Assembly (NCBI RefSeq): GCF_000971395.1
Contig: NZ_BBME01000014.1
Coordinates: 62,001 to 126,000, forward strand
DNA: 64,000 nucleotides
Direction: 5' to 3'
Source of the DNA: Demequina iriomotensis
Lineage (GTDB): Bacteria > Actinomycetota > Actinomycetes > Actinomycetales > Demequinaceae
Part shown: piece by piece, positions 7,510-15,574 of the stretch
Layout: the number at the start of each line of letters is the position of its first letter
Position numbering within the stretch: the stretch's first letter is position 1
Position numbers and translations under genes: made by a program
Notes under the pieces: model-generated
The model's input: the letters and a program-made list of their open reading frames with translations, nothing else
The model's database searches: none
What the model was told of the DNA's origin: nothing

Positions 7510-10218
7510 TCAGGCCTTCTTGGCCGCCTTCTTGGCGGGGGCCTTGGTGGCGGGGACGGCCTCGGCCTTGCGGTTGGCCTTCACGTCGTCCCAGGTGATG
7601 CCGTAGTACGCGGCCTCCATCATCACCTTCATGTCCTCGAGGATCGGAAGGCGCGGGTTGGCAGGCGCGCACTGGTCGGCGTACGCGTTCATCGCGAGCG
7701 TGTCGAGCGAGGCCATGAAGTCGGCCTCGTCGACGCCCACCTGGCTGAACGAGCGCTCGATGCCCACCTTGTCGCGCAGCGCCTCCACCGCGGCGGCGTA
7801 GGACTCCACGCCCTCCTCGGGGGTCGAGGCCGGGAGGCCCAGGTGCTTCGCGATGGTCTGGTAGCGCTCGGGAGCCACGTAGGACTCGGCCTTCGGCCAC
7901 GAGGCCGGCTTGGTCGGGACCTTGCCGTTGTAGCGGATGACGTGGGGCAGGTAGATCGCGTTGGTGCGGCCGTGGGCGACGTGGAACGTCGAGCCGGTCA
8001 CGTGCGACATGGCGTGCACCAGGCCCAGGAAGGCGTTGGCGAAGGCCATGCCGGCGATGGTCGCCGCGTTGTGCATCTTCTCGCGGGCCTTGACGGCGCC
8101 ACCGCCCACCGTGACGGACTCCTCGATGTACTCGAAGACCATCGTGATGGCCTGCAGCGCGAGGCCGTCGGTGTAGTCGTTCGCGTAGACGGAGACGAAC
8201 GCCTCGGTCGCGTGGGTCAGGGCGTCGAAGCCCGAGTCCGCGGCGACGCGCGAGGGGAGGTTCGCGGTGAGGACCGGGTCCACGATCGCGACGGTCGGCG
8301 TGAGCGCGTAGTCCGCGAGCGGGTACTTGCGGCCGTTCTCCGGGTCGGAGATCACCGCGAACGGCGTCACCTCGGAGCCGGTGCCCGACGTGGTCGGGAT
8401 GCAGACCAGCTTCGCGATCTCGCCCAGCTTCGGGAACTGGAAGGCGCGCTTGCGGACGTCGAAGAACTTCTCCTTGAGGTCCGCGAAGTCGACCTCGGGG
8501 TGCTCGTACAGCAGCCACATGACCTTCGCGGCGTCCATCGGCGAGCCGCCGCCGACGGCGATGATGGTGTCGGGCTTGAAGGCGCGGAGGGTCTCGGCGC
8601 CCTTGCGGACGGTCGCGACGCTCGGCTCGGGCTCGACGTTGTCGATGATCTGGACCGACACGTTGTTGCTGCGGCGGTTGAGGACGTCGAGGACCTTGTC
8701 GACGATGCCGATGCGGGTCATGGTCGCGTCGGTGACGATGGTGACGCGCTCGACGCCGTTCATGTCGTGCAGGTACTGGATCGCGTTGGGCTCGAAGTAG
8801 GTCTTGGCCGGCACCTTGAACCACTGCATGTTGTTGTTCCTCCGGCCGATGCGCTTCACGTTGATGAGGTTGACCGCGGTGACGTTGTTCGAGACCGAGT
8901 TGTGGCCGTACGAGCCGCATCCGAGCGTCAGCGACGGCATGAACGCGTTGTAGATGTCGCCGATGCCGCCGTGGCTCGAGGGCGAGTTCACGATGACGCG
9001 GATGGCCTTGACGCGCTTGCCGAAGTCCTTGATCAGCTCGTCGTCGGTCGCGTGGATCGCGGCCGAGTGGCCCAGGCCGTGGAACTCGACCATGCGCTCG
9101 GCGTAGTCGAGGCCCTGCTCGGTGGAGTCGGCCTTGAGGACGGCGAGGACCGGGCACAGCTTCTCGCGGGTGAGCGGCTCGCTCTCGCCGACGGTCGAGA
9201 CCTCGGCCAGGATGATCGAGGTCTCCTCCGGGACGGAGAAGCCCGCCTGCTCGGCGATCCACTGCGGCGACTTGCCCACCACGTTCGGGTTGAGCTTCGC
9301 ACCGGCGCAGTTCTCACCGGACGCGGTGACGCCGAAGATGAACTCCTCGAGCTTCGCCTTCTCCGCCGGGGTGACCTTGTAGGCGTGGAGGCGGTCGAAC
9401 AGCGACAGCGCCTTGTCGTAGATCTCGGCGTCGAGGATGACGGCCTGCTCCGAGGCGCACACCATGCCGTTGTCGAACGCCTTCGAGATCACCAGGTCGT
9501 TGATCGAGCGCTCGAGCACGGCCGACTTGTGCACGTAGGCGGGGACGTTGCCCGCGCCGACGCCGAGGGCCGGCTTGCCGCAGCTGTACGCCGCCTTGAC
9601 CATGGCGTTGCCGCCGGTCGCGAGGATGAGCGCGACGCCGTCGTGGTTCATGAGGAGGTCGGTCGCCTCGAGCGACGGGGTCTCGACCCACTGGATGCAG
9701 TTCTCGGGGGCGCCGGCCGCGATGGCCGCGTCGCGCACGATCTTGGCGGCGGCGACGGAGGACTGCTGAGCGCTCGGGTGGAACGCGAAGATGATCGGGT
9801 TGCGGGTCTTCAGCGCGATGAGCGACTTGAAGATCGCGGTCGAGGTGGGGTTGGTGACCGGGGTCACGCCGGCGACGACGCCGACGGGCTCCGCGATCTC
9901 GGTGATGCCCTTGATCGGGTCCTCGTTGATGATGCCGACGGTCTTCATGGGGCCCATCGAGTGCGTGACGTGCTCGCACGCGAAGATGTTCTTGACGGCC
10001 TTGTCCTCGAACACGCCGCGGCCGGTCTCCTGGACCGCGAGGACGGCGAGTTCGCCGTGCTGGTTGAGGGCGGCCACCGAGGCCTTCTTGACGAGCAGGT
10101 TGACGTCGTCCTGCGTGAAGACGCTGTAGGCGTCGAGCGCCTCCTGCGCATTCGCGACGAGCGTGTCGATGGCGGTCGCGACGTCGGTGGTCGCGCTCTC
10201 CGGTGCGGTGGTAGTCAT
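7510..10218 (-). CDS. adhE: Bifunctional acetaldehyde-CoA/alcohol dehydrogenase AdhE
   Basis: A 902-residue fusion that reduces acetyl-CoA to acetaldehyde and then ethanol, regenerating NAD+ during fermentation. The N-terminal half is an acylating aldehyde dehydrogenase with catalytic Cys254 in GMVCASEQAV. The C-terminal half is an iron-dependent alcohol dehydrogenase with GGGSPMDAAKVMW near 560 and the metal-binding HAMSHVTGSTFHVAHG region near 730. I chose the ATG at 10218 because AGGAGC lies about ten bases upstream; a start at 10281 would add an unlikely basic extension. The C-terminus is a short Ala/Lys-rich tail. It fits with PflA/PflB encoded 16 kb away. A CsoR-like palindrome at 10352 overlaps a possible promoter. 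Confidence 0.96.
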   Translation of the reverse strand: MTTTAPESATTDVATAIDTLVANAQEALDAYSVFTQDDVNLLVKKASVAALNQHGELAVLAVQETGRGVFEDKAVKNIFACEHVTHSMGPMKTVGIINEDPIKGITEIAEPVGVVAGVTPVTNPTSTAIFKSLIALKTRNPIIFAFHPSAQQSSVAAAKIVRDAAIAAGAPENCIQWVETPSLEATDLLMNHDGVALILATGGNAMVKAAYSCGKPALGVGAGNVPAYVHKSAVLERSINDLVISKAFDNGMVCASEQAVILDAEIYDKALSLFDRLHAYKVTPAEKAKLEEFIFGVTASGENCAGAKLNPNVVGKSPQWIAEQAGFSVPEETSIILAEVSTVGESEPLTREKLCPVLAVLKADSTEQGLDYAERMVEFHGLGHSAAIHATDDELIKDFGKRVKAIRVIVNSPSSHGGIGDIYNAFMPSLTLGCGSYGHNSVSNNVTAVNLINVKRIGRRNNNMQWFKVPAKTYFEPNAIQYLHDMNGVERVTIVTDATMTRIGIVDKVLDVLNRRSNNVSVQIIDNVEPEPSVATVRKGAETLRAFKPDTIIAVGGGSPMDAAKVMWLLYEHPEVDFADLKEKFFDVRKRAFQFPKLGEIAKLVCIPTTSGTGSEVTPFAVISDPENGRKYPLADYALTPTVAIVDPVLTANLPSRVAADSGFDALTHATEAFVSVYANDYTDGLALQAITMVFEYIEESVTVGGGAVKAREKMHNAATIAGMAFANAFLGLVHAMSHVTGSTFHVAHGRTNAIYLPHVIRYNGKVPTKPASWPKAESYVAPERYQTIAKHLGLPASTPEEGVESYAAAVEALRDKVGIERSFSQVGVDEADFMASLDTLAMNAYADQCAPANPRLPILEDMKVMMEAAYYGITWDDVKANRKAEAVPATKAPAKKAAKKA

Positions 10219-10474
10219 CTTCGTCTGGCTCCTAGTGCCGGGTGCCGGCCCCCTCCGGGCCTCGATCCCCATGTCCTTCACGGTAGGGGCGCGGCGCGCG
10301 GATCTCGCGGGGCAGAGGTCCCGGGGACCATAGGCCCACTACCAGGGATTTTATACCCCATGGGGTATATTGATCAGGGGTGTTCGACACTTGTCGCGGG
10401 CACGATGCGGGCCTTGCACGGGCCCCGGAAGCCGGGTTGCGCGGGGTTGACACCGCGCCGCCCGGGGCGCCGGG
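10219..10474. other. Intergenic region upstream of adhE
   Basis: No gene seen. It carries the adhE ribosome-binding site and, at 10352-10369, the palindrome TATACCCCATGGGGTATA. On the - strand the downstream arm runs into TATAAA, which could serve as a -10 element with TGATCA about 15 bases upstream, putting adhE behind a leader of roughly 125 bases. Confidence 0.6.
10352..10369 (-). promoter_or_regulatory. CsoR/CstR-like palindromic operator ahead of adhE
   Basis: TATACCCCATGGGGTATA is a perfect 18-bp palindrome. Its core ATACCCC-N2-GGGGTAT recurs at 10896-10911 directly ahead of a rhodanese gene. CsoR-family regulators (copper or persulfide sensors) bind G-tract palindromes of this kind; no csoR-like gene is in the window. 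Confidence 0.55.
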
Positions 10475-10885
10475 TCAGCCGACCACGACGTCGCCCGCCC
10501 ATGCGCCGATGCCGCCCTCGAGGCCCACGGTGCGCTCGACCCCGGCGGCCGCCATCCGGTCGACCGCGGCGCGCGACCGGCTGCCCGAGCGGCAGTACAC
10601 CGCATAGTCCCCCGCGGGGTCGAGCTCGGCGATCGCGGCATCGAAGCCTGCGTCGGAGACGTCGATGTTGACGGCGTCGGGGAGATGGCCCTCCGCATAC
10701 TCCGCCGGCGTGCGGACGTCGATCACCACCACCCCGTCGACCGCGACCGCGTCGGCGAATCGCGTCGAGGAGACGTGCGAGCCGTCGAAGGCGACGGGGC
10801 CGCTCTCGGCGGGCGAGCAGGCGGCGAGGGTCGAGGCGAGGATGAGGGCGAGGGCGGCGAGGGCGCCACGGCGGATGCTGACCAT
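10475..10885 (-). CDS. Rhodanese-domain lipoprotein
   Basis: A 136-residue exported protein. An N-terminal lipoprotein signal ends in the lipobox LAAC with Cys23. A single rhodanese domain follows, with VVVIDVRTPAEYAEGHLPDA and the active-site loop CRSGSRSR, so a sulfur-carrying cysteine is present. It probably handles persulfide or thiosulfate outside the membrane. The start at 10885 is chosen to give a compact signal peptide; an upstream in-frame start would run through the operator. A palindrome ATACCCC-N2-GGGGTAT lies 11 bases before the ATG, matching regulation by a CsoR/CstR-like persulfide sensor. Confidence 0.9.
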   Translation of the reverse strand: MVSIRRGALAALALILASTLAACSPAESGPVAFDGSHVSSTRFADAVAVDGVVVIDVRTPAEYAEGHLPDAVNIDVSDAGFDAAIAELDPAGDYAVYCRSGSRSRAAVDRMAAAGVERTVGLEGGIGAWAGDVVVG

Positions 10886-10895
10886 GCCGCACAGC

Positions 10896-10911
10896 ATACC
10901 CCAGGGGGTAT
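10896..10911 (-). promoter_or_regulatory. CsoR/CstR-like operator of the rhodanese gene
   Basis: ATACCCCAGGGGGTAT, a 7-2-7 palindrome, sits 11 bases upstream of the rhodanese start. It is the same half-site pair as at 10353-10368. Confidence 0.62.
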
Positions 10912-11185
10912 AGGCCACGACGCCCGTCGCGACAACGGCATCGGATCCTGCGGACCTGCGCGGCCGATCGCGTCAGCGGCAGACGACACTGCGATCGGGC
11001 CGCCAAGCGCATCGCACGCAGCCCTCGCGTCACCCGGCTCGCCCTCCGGTTCGGCCTCTGGCTCGTCAGCAGCCGATCACACCAGGCGCTGCCACTGTGC
11101 GGAAACCCGTCCCGAATCCGCAGCAGCCGCGGCCATCGCACCCACGCCGCAGGCGCCCCGCCCGCGCCCGCGCACAGACACGACA

Positions 11186-11231
11186 GCGCCCGGCGCGCAC
11201 CCCCAGGAGAGCAGGGGCGCGCGCCGGGCGC
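11186..11231 (-). terminator. Terminator hairpin of the aldehyde dehydrogenase gene
   Basis: GCGCCCGGCGCGCACCCC (11186-11203) pairs with 11214-11231 with one mismatch, directly after the stop codon at 11240. Confidence 0.75.
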
Positions 11232-11239
11232 GGGGCGCG

Positions 11240-12604
11240 TCAGGCGACGCGGATGAGCTTCTTGTTGACGAACTCGTCAGCCGCCAGGAGACCCATCTCG
11301 CGCGAGGTGCCGGACCGCTTCACGCCGCCGAAGGGCAGCTCGGGGCTGTCGGCGAGCACGCAGTTGACGTAGACCATGCCGGCCTCGATCGCGTCGGCGA
11401 CGCGCTCCGCCTGCTCGGGATCGGTGGTGAACACGTACGAGCCGAGCCCGTACGCCGTGTCGTTCGCGAGCGCGACGGCCTCCTCCTCGGACGCCACCTT
11501 GTAGACCGCCGCCGCGGGGCCGAACAGCTCCTCGCGGTACACGTCCATGTCCTTCGTGACGCCGGTCAGCACGGTCGGCTCGAAGAACGCACCGTCGCGC
11601 TTGCCGCCCGCGACCAACGTCGCACCCTGGGCCACCGCCGTGGAGACCTGCGCATCGAGACGTTCCGCCGCGGCGAGCGAGGACAGCGGGCCGATCACCG
11701 ACTCCTCCGCGAACGGGTCGCCCGCGGTGCACGCGACCATCGCGTCGGTGAACTTCGCCAGGAACTCGTCGTACAGCCCGTCGATCACGATGAAGCGCTT
11801 GGGCGCGTTGCAGGACTGCCCGGAGTTGTCCATGCGCGCCTCGACGGCGCCGGCGACCACGGAGTCGAGGTCGTCGGTCGACAGCACGATGAACGGGTCG
11901 GAGCCGCCCAGCTCCAGCGCGACCTTCTTGAGGTGCTGCCCGGCGAGCGCCGCGACCGCGGAGCCCGCACGCTCGGAGCCCGTCACGGAGACCCCCGCGA
12001 TGCGCCGGTCGGCGATCATCGTCGCGGCCTGGTCGTTCGACGCGTAGACGTTGACGTAGACGCCCTCGGGGAAGCCCGCGTCGGCGTACATCTGCGCGAT
12101 CGCCGCGGCCGACTCGGGGCACTGCGGCGCGTGCTTGAGCACGATCGCGTTGCCCACCACGATGTTCGGCGCCGCGAAGCGTGCCACCTGGTAGTAGGGG
12201 AAGTTCCACGGCATGATCCCGAGCAGCGCACCGAGCGGGCTGCGACGGATCACGGCCGTGCCCTCGCCGAGGATCTCGAGCGGGGTGTCGCCCGTGATCC
12301 TCTCGGCGTTGTCCGCGTAGTACTCGGTGATGTCCGCGGCGAAGTCCACCTCGCCGAGCGCGTGCGACAGCGGCTTGCCCATCTCGCGCACGATGATCGC
12401 GGCGAGCTCCTCGCGGCGCTCGCGGTGCAGCTCGGCCACGCGGCGCACCAGCGCGGCGCGCTCCTCGACCGTGGACGAGCGCAGCCACCCCCGGTAGGCC
12501 CCGTCGGCCGCCGCGAGGGCGGTCTCGACGTCCCCGTCGGACATCGTCGGGTAGTCGGCCAGGCGCTCGCCGGTGGCCGGGTTCACTACTGCGTAGCCGG
12601 ACAT
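11240..12604 (-). CDS. NAD(P)-dependent succinate-semialdehyde dehydrogenase family protein
   Basis: A 454-residue aldehyde dehydrogenase. Catalytic Glu231 lies in LELGGSDPFIV and Cys265 in NSGQSCNAPKRF. The sequence type (VNPATGERLADYPT, PWNFPYYQ, LKHAPQCPES) resembles the short SSADH group that oxidises succinate semialdehyde to succinate. It is about 25-35 residues shorter at the N-terminus than GabD and begins directly at the family's VNPATGE segment. It is followed on the same strand, 47 bases upstream, by the gabD-gabT pair, so the three probably form one GABA-degradation operon. A role with another C4 or aromatic aldehyde cannot be excluded. Confidence 0.88.
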   Translation of the reverse strand: MSGYAVVNPATGERLADYPTMSDGDVETALAAADGAYRGWLRSSTVEERAALVRRVAELHRERREELAAIIVREMGKPLSHALGEVDFAADITEYYADNAERITGDTPLEILGEGTAVIRRSPLGALLGIMPWNFPYYQVARFAAPNIVVGNAIVLKHAPQCPESAAAIAQMYADAGFPEGVYVNVYASNDQAATMIADRRIAGVSVTGSERAGSAVAALAGQHLKKVALELGGSDPFIVLSTDDLDSVVAGAVEARMDNSGQSCNAPKRFIVIDGLYDEFLAKFTDAMVACTAGDPFAEESVIGPLSSLAAAERLDAQVSTAVAQGATLVAGGKRDGAFFEPTVLTGVTKDMDVYREELFGPAAAVYKVASEEEAVALANDTAYGLGSYVFTTDPEQAERVADAIEAGMVYVNCVLADSPELPFGGVKRSGTSREMGLLAADEFVNKKLIRVA

Positions 12605-12651
12605 GTGTCTCCTTGCGTTGCGGTTGAGGGGTGGACGATGCGGCGGGCGGG

Positions 12652-14118
12652 TCAGCCCGCCGGGATCAGGGTGTACTTGGTCGACAGGTACTCGTGGATG
12701 CCCTCGAACCCGCCCTCGCGGCCGATGCCGGACTGCTTGACGCCTCCGAACGGCGCGGCGGCGTTCGAGACCACGCCGGCGTTGAGGCCCATCATCCCGG
12801 TGTCGAGCCTGTCGATGAGGCGGTGGCCGCGGGCCAGGTCCTGCGTGAAGGCGTACGAGACCAGGCCGTACTCGGTCGCGTTCGCGAGGGCGATGGCCTC
12901 CTCCTCGGTCTCGAACGTGGCGATCGCGAGGACGGGGCCGAAGATCTCGGTGCTGAGGATCTCGGATCCGGGCTGCACGCCCGTGAGCACGGTCGGCTGC
13001 ACGAACGAGCCCGGCCCGTCGATCGCCGCGCCGCCCGTCGCCACCGAGGCGCCCTTGGCCACCGCATCGTCCACGAGCGCGAGCGAGGTCGCCACCGCGC
13101 GGTCGTCGATGAGCGGGCCGATGGACACGCCGTCCTCGGTGCCGCGGCCCACCTTCATCTCCGCGACGCGGGCGGTGACGCGGCGCGCGAACTCGTCGGC
13201 GACCGACGCGTGCACGATGAACCGGTTGGCCGCCGTGCACGCCTGGCCGATGTTGCGGAACTTCGCCATGAGCGCGCCCTCGACGGCCTTGTCGAGGTCC
13301 GCGTCCTCGAACACCAGGAACGGCGCGTTGCCGCCCAGCTCCATCGACACGCGCAGCACGCCGTCGGCGGCCTGCTTGATGAGCGCGCGGCCCACCTCGG
13401 TCGATCCGGTGAAGGACAGCTTGCGCAGGCGCGGGTCCGCGAGCAGCGGCTCGGACACCGCACCCGAGCGCGACGTGGTGATGACGTTGACCACGCCGGC
13501 GGGCACCCCCGCCTCCTCGAGCACCGAGGCCAGCAGCAGCGTGGTGAGCGGCGTGAGCGCGGCGGGCTTGACCACCACGGTGCAGCCGGCGGCGAGCGCC
13601 GGGGCGATCTTGCGCGTCGCCATCGCGAGCGGGAAGTTCCACGGCGTGATGAGGTAGCACGGCCCGACGGGGCGCTGCGAGACGATCATGTTCCCGGTGC
13701 CCTCGGGGTTCGAGCCGTAGCGGCCGGTGATGCGGACGGCCTCCTCGGAGAACCAGCGCAGGAACTCGTTGCCGTACGCGACCTCGCCGCGGGCCTCCGC
13801 GAGCGGCTTGCCCATCTCGAGCGTCATGAGCACCGCGAAGTCCTCGGCACGCGCGCGCACCAGCTCGAACGCCTTGCGCAGGATCTCGCCGCGCACGCGC
13901 GGCGCCGTCGCGGCCCACGCGTCCTGCGCGGCGACGGCCGCGTCCAGGGCGCGCCGCGCATCGTCCGGCGTCGCGTCGGCGATGCTGGCGAGCACGGCTC
14001 CCGTCGAGGGGTCGGTGACGTCGAGGGTGCCGCCGGACGATGCGCCGGTCCACTCCCCCGCGATGTACAGGCCCGTGGGGACGGCGTCGAGGAGCACGCG
14101 CTCCGCTGCGGCGGTCAC
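12652..14118 (-). CDS. gabD: Succinate-semialdehyde dehydrogenase
   Basis: A 488-residue aldehyde dehydrogenase oxidising succinate semialdehyde, the product of GABA transamination. Catalytic Glu260 (SMELGGNAPF) and Cys294 (NIGQACTAANRF) are present, as is PWNFPLAMATRKIAPALAAGCTVVVKPA. The C-terminal GGVKQSGIGREGGFEGIHEYLSTKY is typical of GabD. The GTG start overlaps the gabT stop (GTGA), showing tight coupling. Having two SSADH-family genes in one operon suggests different cofactor or substrate preference. Confidence 0.9.
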   Translation of the reverse strand: MTAAAERVLLDAVPTGLYIAGEWTGASSGGTLDVTDPSTGAVLASIADATPDDARRALDAAVAAQDAWAATAPRVRGEILRKAFELVRARAEDFAVLMTLEMGKPLAEARGEVAYGNEFLRWFSEEAVRITGRYGSNPEGTGNMIVSQRPVGPCYLITPWNFPLAMATRKIAPALAAGCTVVVKPAALTPLTTLLLASVLEEAGVPAGVVNVITTSRSGAVSEPLLADPRLRKLSFTGSTEVGRALIKQAADGVLRVSMELGGNAPFLVFEDADLDKAVEGALMAKFRNIGQACTAANRFIVHASVADEFARRVTARVAEMKVGRGTEDGVSIGPLIDDRAVATSLALVDDAVAKGASVATGGAAIDGPGSFVQPTVLTGVQPGSEILSTEIFGPVLAIATFETEEEAIALANATEYGLVSYAFTQDLARGHRLIDRLDTGMMGLNAGVVSNAAAPFGGVKQSGIGREGGFEGIHEYLSTKYTLIPAG

Positions 14119-15482
14119 GCCGCGACCTCGGCCGCGAGCGCGGCGGCGACCACGTCGAGGCCCTCGGACAGGAGCGCGTCGTCGATGGTGAGGGGCGGGA
14201 GGAAGCGCAGCACGTTGCCGTAGGTGCCGCACGTGAGCACGATGACGCCGTCCGCGATGCAGCGCCTGGCGACCGCGCCGGCGAGCGCGCCGGCGGGGGC
14301 CTGGGTCGCCGGGTCGACCAGCTCGATCGCGATCATCGCGCCCCGACCGCGGATGTCGCCGATGCGCGGGTCGGCCGCCTGCATCGTCTCGAGGCGCGCG
14401 GTCATGAGCGCCTCGATCTCGCGGGCGCGGTCGGACAGGTCCTCGGTCTCGAACACCTCGATGCTCGCGAGCGCCGCGGCGCACGCGATGGGGTTGCCGC
14501 CGTACGTGCCGCCCAGCCCGCCGGCGTGCGCGGCGTCCATGATCTCGGCGCGGCCCGTCACCGCGGCGAGCGGGAGGCCGCCGGCGATGCCCTTGGCGGT
14601 GGTGACGAGATCGGGGACCAGGCCGAAGTGCTCGGAGGCGAACATCGCGCCGGTGCGCGCGAACCCGGACTGGACCTCGTCCGCGATGAGGACCACGCCG
14701 TTGGCGGTGCACCACGCGGAGATCGCCGGCAGGAAGCCCTCCGCAGGGACGATGAAGCCGCCCTCCCCCTGGATCGGCTCGATGATGACCGCAGCGAGGT
14801 TCTCGGCGCCCACCTGCTTCTCGATCACCGAGATCGCCTTGGCCGCCGCCTCGGGCCCGGCGAGGCCGTCGCGGTACGGGTAGGACATGGGCGCGCGGTA
14901 GACCTCGGCCGCGAAGGGACCGAAGCCGCTCTTGTAGGGCATCGACTTCGCGGTGAGCGCCATGGTGAGGTTGGTGCGGCCGTGGTACGCGTGGTCGAAG
15001 GCGACCACCGCCTGGCGGCCGGTGGCCTTGCGGGCGATCTTCACGGCGTTCTCGACCGCCTCGGCGCCCGAGTTGAACAGCGCTGACTTCTTCGCGAAGC
15101 CGCCGGGCGTGAGGCGGTTGAGCGCCTCGGCCACGGCCACGTAGCCCTCGTAGGGCGACACCATGAAGCACGTGTGGGTGAACTGCGCGGCCTGGCGCTG
15201 GACGGCCTCGACCACCTTGGGGTGGGCGTTGCCCACCGACGTGACCGCGATGCCGGAGCCGAGGTCGATGAGCGAGTTGCCGTCCGCGTCGACCACGACG
15301 CCGCCGCCGGCCGCGACGGCCGCGATCGGGGCGGTGTGGCCCACGCCCGCGGCGACGGCGGCCGCCTTGCGGGCGAGCAGCTCCTGCGAACGGGGGCCGG
15401 GGATCGCGGTGACGAGGCGGCGCTCCTGGGCGAGCATCGGTCCGCCCAGCGCGGGGGCGGCGTCGGTGTCGAGGGTGGTCAT
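14115..15482 (-). CDS. gabT: 4-aminobutyrate aminotransferase
   Basis: A 455-residue PLP-dependent class III aminotransferase that moves the GABA amino group to 2-oxoglutarate. Visible features are NSGAEAVENAVKIAR near 137, the FDHAYHGRT motif near 162, IIEPIQGEGG with Glu235/Glu240, LIADEVQSGFARTG near 265, and the PLP lysine Lys297 in TTAKGIAGG. The ATG at 15482 is preferred over an upstream in-frame start because the extension would be Arg-rich and non-conserved. It is divergent from a PucR regulator 92 bases away, which likely controls the operon. Confidence 0.93.
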   Translation of the reverse strand: MTTLDTDAAPALGGPMLAQERRLVTAIPGPRSQELLARKAAAVAAGVGHTAPIAAVAAGGGVVVDADGNSLIDLGSGIAVTSVGNAHPKVVEAVQRQAAQFTHTCFMVSPYEGYVAVAEALNRLTPGGFAKKSALFNSGAEAVENAVKIARKATGRQAVVAFDHAYHGRTNLTMALTAKSMPYKSGFGPFAAEVYRAPMSYPYRDGLAGPEAAAKAISVIEKQVGAENLAAVIIEPIQGEGGFIVPAEGFLPAISAWCTANGVVLIADEVQSGFARTGAMFASEHFGLVPDLVTTAKGIAGGLPLAAVTGRAEIMDAAHAGGLGGTYGGNPIACAAALASIEVFETEDLSDRAREIEALMTARLETMQAADPRIGDIRGRGAMIAIELVDPATQAPAGALAGAVARRCIADGVIVLTCGTYGNVLRFLPPLTIDDALLSEGLDVVAAALAAEVAA

Positions 15483-15574
15483 GGCTGCGACGCTAGGCGC
15501 GCGGCCTCGCCGCGCGCACTCGCCACGATGTACAACTGCTTGCCCTGCAGTGTCCACGCTGGCAGGCTCGCGTC
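15483..15574. promoter_or_regulatory. Divergent gabT / pucR control region
   Basis: These 92 bases separate divergent gabT and the PucR gene and must hold both promoters. The stretch ATGTACAACTGCTTGCCCTGCAG is less G+C-rich than its surroundings, but I cannot assign clear -10 and -35 boxes. Confidence 0.5.

Larger units (their letters stand above)
10886..11239. other. Intergenic region between rhodanese and aldehyde dehydrogenase genes
   Basis: No coding potential that I trust. It holds the rhodanese operator at one end and a strong terminator hairpin for the aldehyde dehydrogenase at the other. The ~270 bases between (10912-11185) show nothing recognisable. Confidence 0.6.

Noticed and set aside
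12631-14223. 530-codon frame opposite gabD
   Set aside because: Arg/Gly/Asp-rich shadow; gabD carries its full catalytic set on the other strand.
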